Shown one piece after another: positions 6,580 to 13,217 of a stretch of 13,353 nucleotides of DNA. Location of the stretch: contig SDZP01000060.1 in NCBI GenBank assembly GCA_004144935.1, forward strand, positions 1-13,353, given 5' to 3'. Every line of letters begins with the position of its first letter. Position 1 is the first letter of the stretch. This DNA comes from Caulobacteraceae bacterium. Lineage in GTDB: Bacteria > Pseudomonadota > Alphaproteobacteria > Caulobacterales > Caulobacteraceae. The notes under the pieces are model-generated. The model was not told the origin of the DNA, made no database searches, and worked only from the letters and a program-made list of their open reading frames with translations. A program made the translations under genes and the position numbers.

Positions 6580-7020
6580 ATGTCGAACCTGCCGCCGATG
6601 ACGAAGGATCAGATCGCCCGGGCGATTCCCCACGCCGGGGCCATGAACCTGCTGCATGCCGTCACCGGCGGCGACCGCGACTGGATCGCCTGCACCGCCG
6701 TCAGCCACCGCGATCCCGCCAACCCCCTGCGCCACGACGGCCGCCTGCCGTCCAGCGCCGGCGCCGAATACGCCGCCCAGGCCATCGCCCTGCACGCCCA
6801 GCTGACCGGCATCGAGAAGGAGCCCCGGCGGGGCTTCCTGGCGGTGGTCAACAACCTGACCTGGACCCGCGACCGGTTGGACCAGGTGGCCGGCGACCTG
6901 GAGGTTCGCGCCGAACAGCTGGCCGCGACCGGCGCGGCCCTGCAGTACGCCATCACTCTCGTCGGCGACGGTCAGGTGCTGGTCATGGGCGAACTGATGG
7001 TGGCCCTGGAACGGGCGTAG
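6580..7020 (+). CDS. apeP: ApeP-like hotdog dehydratase (146 aa)
   Basis: The motif AIPHAGAMNLLHAV places a catalytic-type His at 18. HRDPANPLRHDGRLPSSAGAEYAAQA places an acidic residue, Glu63, before the AAQA helix. These are the signatures of ApeP-type dehydratases. GFLAVVNNLTW and RLDQVAGDLEV further downstream also match that family's usual blocks. The enzyme would remove water from 3-hydroxyacyl-ACP during polyene extension, probably with the ApeI-like partner next door. I chose ATG at 6580; ATG at 6598 (residue 7) is also possible, since neither has a clear ribosome binding site. An open frame continues upstream to 6223, but that part runs antisense through the ApeI-like gene and shows no ApeP sequence. 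The stop is 14 bases from the converging haemoglobin gene. Confidence 0.82.
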   Translation: MSNLPPMTKDQIARAIPHAGAMNLLHAVTGGDRDWIACTAVSHRDPANPLRHDGRLPSSAGAEYAAQAIALHAQLTGIEKEPRRGFLAVVNNLTWTRDRLDQVAGDLEVRAEQLAATGAALQYAITLVGDGQVLVMGELMVALERA

Positions 7021-7034
7021 CCCAACGACGCCCC

Positions 7035-7586
7035 CTACTTCATCGTCGTCGTGCGCTTCATCGGCGCCAGCTTGGCCAGGAACCGGTTCTGCATGGCGAA
7101 GGGCACGCCCTCCTTGTCCATCGCCTTCTGCAGGTTCTCGACGAGCCGTCCCATGTCACCGGCCTTGCTGCCGATGTCCTTGTGCGAGCTGGCCATGTCG
7201 CGGCCGGTGTAGGCGCAGCCACCGCCGAGGATGTAGCAGAACTGCTCCCTGATGGTCCGCTTGATGCGCACCTTGTCGAAGGGCTTGAAGATCGGCCCCA
7301 GCCTGGGGTCGGCGAAGTTCAGCTCCACGAAGGTCTCGACAATCCGGTCGATGCCCGCCTGGCCGTGGAAGGCTTCGAGCACCTTGGGATCGGTGATCGG
7401 CGTCGCCCCGGCGTTGGCGTTGGAGGCCACGTATGCGTCGACCTTCTCCTCACCGGGCATGGCCCAGGGTTGAGGAGCGGACTGGCGCGCGCCGGGGGCC
7501 TCCTGCGCATGGACGCCCGTCGCCCAGGCGGCCAGGGCCGCGACGGTCAGCAGGGCGGCGGCGGTGACGCTGGCAAAGGTCTTCAT
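7035..7586 (-). CDS. Secreted group I truncated haemoglobin (183 aa)
   Basis: Residues 1-27 form a signal peptide (MKTF start, hydrophobic core, VHA|QE cleavage), so the mature protein should lie in the periplasm. The globin domain spans about 70-177. It has the family's FxGxxGIxxIVxxFV start (73-87), an REQFCYILGGGCAYTGRDM block (113-131) and the probable proximal haem ligand His135 in MASSHKDI, then a conserved LAPM end. Group I truncated haemoglobins bind O2 or NO or detoxify them; a signal peptide is unusual since most are cytosolic. The open frame reaches 7853, but that part runs through the DUF3034 gene. The ATG at 7586 lies four bases after the DUF3034 stop (7591), so the two are co-transcribed. 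Proposed role: redox or gas sensing with the neighbouring copper protein and EAL enzyme (inference). Confidence 0.85.
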   Translation of the reverse strand: MKTFASVTAAALLTVAALAAWATGVHAQEAPGARQSAPQPWAMPGEEKVDAYVASNANAGATPITDPKVLEAFHGQAGIDRIVETFVELNFADPRLGPIFKPFDKVRIKRTIREQFCYILGGGCAYTGRDMASSHKDIGSKAGDMGRLVENLQKAMDKEGVPFAMQNRFLAKLAPMKRTTTMK

Positions 7587-7590
7587 CGGT

Positions 7591-8463
7591 CTAAAATCCG
7601 GCCTGAAGGGAGATGTAGAAGCCGCGCTGGTCCTTGAAGGTGGCGATATCGCCCAGGTCCACATAGGCCGCGGTGACCGAGAGGTGCTTGTTGAAAGCAT
7701 AGGCGACGAAGACGTCGGCCCAGTCGTCTTCCCGGGCGAAGGCCAGGTTCTCCGGCTTGCTGCGGTACTCGGCCCCGAACGCCAGCCGCTTGGTCGCCAG
7801 CCAGGCCACCGACCCCTCGAACTGCGGGGAGTAGCCATCCTCGTCAGGACCACCGAAGCCCAGCAGGCCGGCCTGGTTGGCCTTGGTCAGCCGCACCGCG
7901 CCGCTGACCACCAGGCTCCTGTCCAGCAACACCTTGGTGGCGGCGACGTAGTAGTCGATCCCGTCGTCGTCCTTGCCGCCGACCGCGCCGATGATCGCGC
8001 CCTGGTCGTTCTTCTTGTACTGCGCCCCGATGGCCACCTGCGGGTACCAGCGATCCTGGTCGTAGACCGCGTCGCCGATCACCACCAGCTTGGCGCCGAT
8101 CACGTCCTGGCTGAAGGTGAAGCCGTTGCCGAGGCCCAGTTTGCCGCCGGTCGATCCGGTATCGAAGTCCTGCCGCGCATAGGACAGCTCGACCCGGTCA
8201 AACAGCCCGACGGCCACCCCGTAGGTGCGGAACTCGAAGTCCGGCAGGCTGACGAAGGTCGCATGGGCGTTGCCGCCGACCCCTTCCTCGCTGCCGTAGC
8301 CGGTGGTCGTCGCCCAGGTCGCCAGGCCGCCGCCGCCGGACCCCTCGATGGTGCTGACCCCGCCGGTCAACAGCAGCTTGCCGCCGGTTTCGAGACCCTG
8401 CGCGCTCGCCGCGCCGGCCATCAGGCCGAAGGCCAGCGCGGCCCCCGCCATTGTCTTGATCAT
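7591..8463 (-). CDS. DUF3034 family probable outer-membrane or periplasmic protein (290 aa)
   Basis: A signal peptide ends at ASA|Q (residue 21). The mature start GGVSTIEGSGGGGLATWA and the segment GVAVGLFDRVELSYARQDFDTG match what I know of DUF3034. Alternating polar and hydrophobic strands and a terminal aromatic (SLQAGF, ending in Phe) suggest a beta-barrel in the outer membrane. The function of the family is unknown. ATG at 8463 follows an AGGGGAC-like ribosome binding site. It is divergent from the cupredoxin-like gene and is followed after four bases by the haemoglobin gene. I recall this group (DUF3034, truncated haemoglobin, 'methylamine utilization'-labelled cupredoxin and EAL protein) recurring in betaproteobacteria, which would support a common task, but I could not search for it here. 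Confidence 0.8.
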   Translation of the reverse strand: MIKTMAGAALAFGLMAGAASAQGLETGGKLLLTGGVSTIEGSGGGGLATWATTTGYGSEEGVGGNAHATFVSLPDFEFRTYGVAVGLFDRVELSYARQDFDTGSTGGKLGLGNGFTFSQDVIGAKLVVIGDAVYDQDRWYPQVAIGAQYKKNDQGAIIGAVGGKDDDGIDYYVAATKVLLDRSLVVSGAVRLTKANQAGLLGFGGPDEDGYSPQFEGSVAWLATKRLAFGAEYRSKPENLAFAREDDWADVFVAYAFNKHLSVTAAYVDLGDIATFKDQRGFYISLQAGF

Positions 8464-8541
8464 CTGCCGTCCCCTGCCCGTTTCCGGGATAGGCCCGGAC
8501 GTTTGGACAGAGATGCTTAAGGGAGCGTTTGCCTTCCCATG

Positions 8542-8562
8542 ACTGCACAATCCGAGTGCAGT
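8542..8562. promoter_or_regulatory. Dyad ACTGCAC-N7-GTGCAGT in the divergent control region
   Basis: Two perfect 7-bp half-sites are separated by seven bases inside the 176-base gap between the DUF3034/haemoglobin operon and the cupredoxin/EAL operon. The half-site spacing (14 bases start to start) and the relatively AT-rich surroundings make a dimeric operator plausible. A TTATAC at 8588-8593 could be the -10 of the rightward promoter, but no good -35 is visible. A small hairpin without regulator is an alternative. Confidence 0.4.
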
Positions 8563-8639
8563 TACTTATGGTTGAGGGCAATGATTGTTATACGCCCGGA
8601 TTTACTGAGTTTTCACACGCGGCGATCTAGGCTGATTTC

Positions 8640-9266
8640 ATGCGTGCGGTGTTTCTGTTCCTCTTGCTTGTGCTGGCTCCGGTCCAGGCCTGGGCCGGCG
8701 ACCTCGCCGTCACCGTGCGGGATTCCGCCGGCAAGCCGGTGGCCAACGCCGTCGTCACCGTCTATCCGGCCAGCGGCATCCCCAAGGGACCGATCAGGTT
8801 CGCCTGGCCGCTCACCGTGGCGCAGCAGAATATCCAGTTCGATCCCTTTGTCCTGGTCGCGCCGGTCGGGGCCTCGGTGTCCTTCCCCAATCGCGACAAG
8901 GTCCAGCACCACGTCTACTCGTTTTCGGCCGGCAACAAGTTCGAGCTGAAGCTGTTCGGCAAGGACGAGAGCCGCAGCGTCGCCTTCAAGGCGGTCGGCG
9001 TCGCCGCCATCGGCTGCAACATCCATGACCAGATGGTCGGCTATGTGAAGGTGGTCGACACCCCCTTCGCGATCAAGACGGGCGCCGACGGCGTGGCCAG
9101 CCTGCGCGGCCTGCCTGCCGGCCAGGTCACCATCCGGGTCTGGCATCCCTGGCTGCGGGCGCCGAAGAACGAATCCTCGATGGCCTTCGCCCTGCCGGCG
9201 ACCGGTGTCGCCCGCCCGGCCATCAGCCTGGAGATCCGTCGCCCGGCCGGCGGTCACATGCACTGA
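8640..9266 (+). CDS. Secreted cupredoxin-like copper protein (208 aa)
   Basis: A signal peptide (1-19, AWA|G) exports the protein. Residues 21-46 resemble a carboxypeptidase-regulatory-type beta sandwich (VTVRDSAGKPVANAVVTV). The central domain has plastocyanin-like type 1 copper ligands: His90/His91 in VQHHVYSF, Cys126, His129 and Met132 in the motif C-x2-H-x2-M (GCNIHDQM). NCBI labels this type of protein 'methylamine utilization protein', but no other methylamine gene is present, so that label should not be read as function. The final MH plus His206 and His208 could add metal binding. The stop overlaps the EAL start (TGATG), arguing that the two proteins act together. A periplasmic copper/redox sensor or donor for the phosphodiesterase is inferred. 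Confidence 0.8.
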   Translation: MRAVFLFLLLVLAPVQAWAGDLAVTVRDSAGKPVANAVVTVYPASGIPKGPIRFAWPLTVAQQNIQFDPFVLVAPVGASVSFPNRDKVQHHVYSFSAGNKFELKLFGKDESRSVAFKAVGVAAIGCNIHDQMVGYVKVVDTPFAIKTGADGVASLRGLPAGQVTIRVWHPWLRAPKNESSMAFALPATGVARPAISLEIRRPAGGHMH

Positions 9267-11575
9267 TGATCCGCTTCTCCAGCCTTCGCGGTCGGCTGAC
9301 CGTCCTCTACGCCGGGCTGTTCGGGGTCGCCCTGCTGGCGACGGCCGTGGCGGTCACCCTCTCGGTCGGCGGCAACGCCCGCCATCAGGTCGAGAAGGAA
9401 CTGGCCGCGGGCGGCGCCGTGTTCGACCGCCTCTGGGCCATGAAGGCCAGCCAGCTGGCCGACGGCGCCCGGGTGCTCAGCCGCGACTTCGGCTTCCGCG
9501 AGGCCTTCGCCTCCGGCGACGCCCCCACCGTCGAATCGGCCCTGACCAACCTCAAGGACCGCCTCGCCCTCGACCGCGCCTTCATCATCGCCGCCGACGG
9601 GACCCTGACCGGCGCCCCCGATATCGGCGAGGCCGCCGCGACCGACCTCTGGCACGCGCTCGACAGCGGCGCGCTGTCGGGTGTCCTGCGCATCTCTGAA
9701 ACCCCCTACCAGGCCGTGGCCGAGCCGATCATGGCCCCGCAGCTGGTCGGCTGGGTGGTCTTCGCCGAGCGGCTGGACCGCAAGGAGATGGCCTCGCTGG
9801 AGAGCCTCGCCTCCATTCCGCTGTCGGCCGCCGTCCTCACCCGTCAGCAGGGCGCGCCCTGGCTGTCCACCGACGCCGGCCGGGCCGCCGAGCCCCGCCT
9901 GGCCCGGTTCGTCGACGTCAGGGCGACCGGCCCGCGCCCCCTGGCCACCGACAACGGCGAGGCCGTCGCCCTGGCCAGGCCGCTGACGGTGATCGGCGAG
10001 AAGGCCGACGCGGTCCTCGTCCTGCGCTACCCGCTCAACCTGGCCATGGCCCCCTACCACAGCCTGCTGGTCACCCTGGTCTTCGTCGGCTTTCTCGGCC
10101 TCTGCCTGCTGGTCGCCGGCAGCTGGCTGCTGGCCCGCTCGATCACCCGCCCCATCTCCGCCCTCGACGAGGCCGCCCGCCGCCTGCGCGATGGCGAGGA
10201 CGCCCATGTCGAGGTCGATACCGGCGACGAACTCGGCCGTCTGGCCGACAGCTTCAACGCCATGGCCGGCGGCATCCGCGAGCGCGAACAGCGCATCACC
10301 GCGCTGGCCCTGACCGACCAGGAAACCGCCCTGCCGAACCGCCGGGCCCTGGAAGCGGCGATCGCCCAGGCCGATCCGGCCGGCCTCTACATCGCCGCCA
10401 TCGGCGTCGACCGCTTCCCGCAGGTGCGGGCCGCCGTGGGCTATCGGCTGGCCGGCGAGATGCTGCGCCAGCTGGCCTTGCGTCTCGGCGACCTTCGCCC
10501 AGGCGATCTCTGCGCCCGCCTGTCCAGCGAACGCCTGGCCCTGATGTTCCGCGCGGGCAGCCCGGCCATGGCGCTCGGCCAGCTGGAATCCCTGGTCGAG
10601 GCCCTGTCGCGTCCCGTGCGGGTCGATGGCCAGACCATCGACGTCGGCCTCAATGCCGGCCTCGCCGCTGTCGCCCAGGCCCACCTGGCCCCTCCGGCGG
10701 AACGGGCCAGCATCGCCCTAGACCAGGCCCGCAAAAGCCGCCGCGCCGCCGTCGCCTTCGACGCCGAGACCTATGGCGATCCGGCCTCGAAACTCTCCCT
10801 GATGAGCGAGATGCTGGCGGCCCTCGCCAACGGCGAGATCAGCATGGCCTACCAGCCCAAGCATGACACCCGCGCCGGCGTCGTCACCGGCGTCGAGGCC
10901 CTGGTCCGCTGGAACCACCCCATCCGCGGCTTCGTCTCCCCCGACATGTTCGTCGGCCTGGCAGAGGAGACCGGCCACATCCGCGCCCTCACCGTCTGGA
11001 CCCTGGATCAGGCCCTGCGCGACCAGGCCGCCCTGCGCCTGTCCGGCCATGACCTGCTGGTCTCGGTCAATCTGTCCGGCCGTATGCTGGCTGACCCGGA
11101 GTTCGCGACCCTGGCCATCGACCGGATCGCCGGCGCCGGCGGCCGCATCTGCCTGGAGATCACCGAAACCGCCGTCATCGACCACCCCGAAACGGCGCAC
11201 GACATCATCGACCGCTTCCGCGCCGCCGGCATCAAGATCTCCATCGACGACTATGGTTCCGGCCTGTCCTCCCTGGCCTATCTGAAACAGATCCGCGCCG
11301 ACGAGCTGAAGATCGACAAGGAATTCATCCTCACCCTCGACCGCAGCGCCCGCGACGCCCTGCTGGTGAAATCCACCGTCGACCTCGCCCACAGCCTCGG
11401 CCTGCAGACCGTCGCCGAAGGGGTCGAGACCGCCGAATCCCTGGCCATCCTCACCGCCATGGGCTGCGACTTGGCCCAGGGCTACTTCATCGCCCGGCCG
11501 ATGCCGCTCGCCAATGTGGTCGACTTCCTAGACGAGGCGCGGGCGCCAGCTGCGCCAAAGTCCCGCAAGGCCTGA
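9266..11575 (+). CDS. Membrane EAL-type c-di-GMP phosphodiesterase with degenerate GGDEF (769 aa)
   Basis: Domains in order: membrane helix (about 11-33), extracytoplasmic sensor (about 34-263, Cache-like in character: FIIAADGTLTGAPD at 106-119), second helix (265-290), HAMP (291-342), GGDEF-like (345-500), EAL (about 513-755). The GGDEF signature is replaced by SSERL (420-424), so diguanylate cyclase activity is very unlikely. The EAL domain is intact: EALVRW (544), Asn602, Glu631, the DDYGSG pair Asp661/662, Lys682 in LKIDKEF and Glu718 in VAEGVE. It should therefore hydrolyse c-di-GMP at the inner membrane, perhaps modulated by its inactive GGDEF domain and by what the periplasmic part senses. 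Its ATG at 9266 overlaps the stop of the cupredoxin-like gene by one base. The tail (758-769) is disordered and basic. Confidence 0.9.
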   Translation: MIRFSSLRGRLTVLYAGLFGVALLATAVAVTLSVGGNARHQVEKELAAGGAVFDRLWAMKASQLADGARVLSRDFGFREAFASGDAPTVESALTNLKDRLALDRAFIIAADGTLTGAPDIGEAAATDLWHALDSGALSGVLRISETPYQAVAEPIMAPQLVGWVVFAERLDRKEMASLESLASIPLSAAVLTRQQGAPWLSTDAGRAAEPRLARFVDVRATGPRPLATDNGEAVALARPLTVIGEKADAVLVLRYPLNLAMAPYHSLLVTLVFVGFLGLCLLVAGSWLLARSITRPISALDEAARRLRDGEDAHVEVDTGDELGRLADSFNAMAGGIREREQRITALALTDQETALPNRRALEAAIAQADPAGLYIAAIGVDRFPQVRAAVGYRLAGEMLRQLALRLGDLRPGDLCARLSSERLALMFRAGSPAMALGQLESLVEALSRPVRVDGQTIDVGLNAGLAAVAQAHLAPPAERASIALDQARKSRRAAVAFDAETYGDPASKLSLMSEMLAALANGEISMAYQPKHDTRAGVVTGVEALVRWNHPIRGFVSPDMFVGLAEETGHIRALTVWTLDQALRDQAALRLSGHDLLVSVNLSGRMLADPEFATLAIDRIAGAGGRICLEITETAVIDHPETAHDIIDRFRAAGIKISIDDYGSGLSSLAYLKQIRADELKIDKEFILTLDRSARDALLVKSTVDLAHSLGLQTVAEGVETAESLAILTAMGCDLAQGYFIARPMPLANVVDFLDEARAPAAPKSRKA

Positions 11576-11630
11576 ACCCTTCTCCCCTTTGGGAACACGA
11601 TGGCCCGAACGGATCGGAGGAGGCGCGCTC
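11576..11630. repeat. Decayed half-copy of the 2415-2468 palindromic repeat
   Basis: From 11578 the sequence reads CCCTTCTCCCCTTTGGGAAC, then continues through TGGCCCGAACGGATCGGAGG. It aligns over about 47 bases with the left arm at 2415-2468 (CCCTTCTCCC, TGGCCCCGAA, GTCGGATGAGG) with scattered mismatches and loss of most of the stem. It lies directly behind the EAL stop, the same post-gene position as the intact copy. I read it as an old, eroded member of the same family. Confidence 0.55.
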
Positions 11631-11712
11631 CAGCCGCCATACCCGAAATTCAAAAATCTCGCCCGACGCGTATCCGTCGCTTCCGACCCCGTTCGTCGTC
11701 CTATCCGCCGGC

Positions 11713-11883
11713 GTAGGCCGCCCCGATCACGAACTGGCCTACATTCGCTGACAACCGGCCTACAGGGCGCCTACAGACCGGCCTACGCTCTCAGGCCCCA
11801 GGCCCACGCGAAAGCCCACGCCCACGGGCCTTTGGCCCGCCGTTCCGGCCTCGAAGAAATCACCCGCTTATTCGTAGGCCGGA
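11713..11883. repeat. Series of ACCGGCCTAC-like short repeats
   Basis: The core GGCCTAC occurs forward at 11736-11742, 11757-11763 and 11780-11786, and in reverse (GTAGGCC) at 11713-11719 and 11874-11880. A GCCTAC variant sits at 11769-11774. The 10-mer ACCGGCCTAC is exact at 11754 and 11777. Between 11736 and 11786 the copies are 21, 11-12 and 11-12 bases apart, near multiples of a DNA turn. Three GCCCACG copies (11802, 11814, 11820) and a CGGGCC-TTT-GGCCCG hairpin (11825-11839) lie in between. All sits upstream of the acyl-CoA dehydrogenase. Confidence 0.6.
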
Positions 11884-11898
11884 CGCCCGCGGTATAAT
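11870..11898 (+). promoter_or_regulatory. Candidate promoter of the acyl-CoA dehydrogenase gene
   Basis: TATAAT at 11893-11898 is a perfect -10 box in otherwise GC-rich DNA. A -35 at 16-18 bases (11870-11876, ATTCGTA) is poor and overlaps the last GTAGGCC repeat, which may hint at an activator site. The rest of the 417-base gap from 11576 holds only the repeats listed separately; I see no gene or RNA in it. Confidence 0.35.
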
Positions 11899-11992
11899 GC
11901 TCCGCCGCTTCGATAAGACCGCCACGCCAAAACCTCTTCCCCTCCCTCACGGTCATCCTGCTAAACCCCCATCAAACCTCAGGGGACGCGCC

Positions 11993-13159
11993 ATGAACTT
12001 CGACCTCGACGAAGACCACCGCATGCTGAAGGACCTCGTCCGGCGGTTCGTCGACGACCACCTGGGTCCGCTCGAGGCCGGCGTGCTGGAGCGCGAGGCG
12101 GCCGGCGGCGCGGCGGCGCTCACCGCCGAAGAGACGATCAAGGTCGACGCCGTTTCCCGCGAGCTTGGCCTCTGGGGCCTCGACGCGCCGGAGGATGTCG
12201 GCGGCGCCGACCTGCCGCATGTGGCCATGGTGGCGGTCAACGAGGAGCTTGGCCGCTCGATCACCAACTACACCCTGCCGCCGGACAGCCCGAACCTGCG
12301 CATGATGATGGCAACCGTCACCGAGCAGCAGCGGGTGGCCTACCTCGCGCCCTACGTGGCCGGCGAGACCGTCTCGGCCATCGGCATCTCCGAGCCCGGC
12401 GCCGGCGCCGATCCGTCCGGCATGCTGACCTCTGCGGTGCGCGACGGCGACGACTGGGTGCTCAACGGCCGCAAGATCTGGATCAGCAAGGCCGACTACG
12501 CCGACTTCACGATCGTCATGGCCGTCACCGACAAGGAAAAGGGCGGCCGCGGCGGCATGAGCGCTTTCCTGGTCGACCAGGACAGCCCCGGCTTCAACGT
12601 GCTGCGCAAGATCCCCATGCTCGGCGGCCAGTCGACCTTCGAGATCGCCCTCGACGACGTCCGCGTCCCCGGCTGGAAACTGCTCGGCGCCGAGGGCCAG
12701 GGCTTCGCCCCGATGCAGGTGCGCCTCGGCACCCGCCGCTGCGAGATGGCCGCCTGGTCGATCGGCATGGCCCAGCGGGCCCTGGAGATGATGATCGACT
12801 ACGCGCCGCAGCGGAAAACCTTCGGTGTGCCGCTCAGCGAGCGCCAGACCATCCAGAACTGGATCGCCGACGCCCACACCCGCATCCACGCCGCCCGGCT
12901 GATGACCTACGACTGCGCCTGGAAGATGGACCAGGGCCGTGACGTCCGCACCGAGATCTCGATGATCAAGGCCTACGCCACCGAGATGGCCTGGGAGGTC
13001 GTCGACCGCGCCATGCAGACCTTCGGCGCCATGGGCATGACCCGCGAACTGCCGCTGCACATGATGGCCTCCAAGATCCGCACCATGCGCATCTACGATG
13101 GTCCGACCGAGGTCCACCAATGGGTGGTGGCCCGCAATCTGCTGGGCAGCCGCCGCTAG
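11993..13159 (+). CDS. Acyl-CoA dehydrogenase family flavoprotein (388 aa)
   Basis: This FAD enzyme would oxidise an acyl-CoA to the 2-enoyl-CoA. The three-domain layout is visible: N-terminal helices (1-125), beta domain with the FAD/substrate signature SAIGISEPGAGAD (128-140) and NGRKIWIS (158-165), and C-terminal helices (240-388) with RKTFG (274-278) and MQTFGAMGMTRE (341-352). At the spot where MCAD has YEGT with catalytic Glu376, this protein reads IYDGPTEVH, giving Asp369. A DGPxEVH motif with Asp as base is a feature I associate with the ACAD10/ACAD11-like branch. I chose ATG at 11993 because AGGGGAC (11981-11987) lies five bases upstream; the frame is open to 11897 but that extension is not ACAD-like. 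The substrate cannot be told; the following dehydrogenase gene may act in the same catabolic route. Confidence 0.88.
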   Translation: MNFDLDEDHRMLKDLVRRFVDDHLGPLEAGVLEREAAGGAAALTAEETIKVDAVSRELGLWGLDAPEDVGGADLPHVAMVAVNEELGRSITNYTLPPDSPNLRMMMATVTEQQRVAYLAPYVAGETVSAIGISEPGAGADPSGMLTSAVRDGDDWVLNGRKIWISKADYADFTIVMAVTDKEKGGRGGMSAFLVDQDSPGFNVLRKIPMLGGQSTFEIALDDVRVPGWKLLGAEGQGFAPMQVRLGTRRCEMAAWSIGMAQRALEMMIDYAPQRKTFGVPLSERQTIQNWIADAHTRIHAARLMTYDCAWKMDQGRDVRTEISMIKAYATEMAWEVVDRAMQTFGAMGMTRELPLHMMASKIRTMRIYDGPTEVHQWVVARNLLGSRR

Positions 13160-13200
13160 CCACGCTTCGGCCACGAACGGCGCTCTCCATCGGGTCAATC

Positions 13201-13217
13201 GAAGGAGCCGCGCCATT
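13201..13217 (+). promoter_or_regulatory. Ribosome binding site and ATT start codon of the SDR gene
   Basis: GAAGGAG at 13201-13207 is a strong Shine-Dalgarno sequence and stands seven bases before ATT at 13215-13217. The ATT aligns exactly with the usual initiator Met of SDR proteins. No in-frame ATG, GTG or TTG occurs from 13161 up to the ATT, nor between it and the TGASSGIG motif. Confidence 0.6.

Noticed and set aside
8640..9266. Methylamine utilisation function for the cupredoxin-like gene
   Set aside because: No methylamine dehydrogenase or other mau gene is in the window; the database-style label only reflects distant similarity.
11589..11897. A 102-codon open frame in the gap before the acyl-CoA dehydrogenase
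   Set aside because: It runs through the decayed palindrome and the short repeats, has no ribosome binding site and no recognisable protein pattern.
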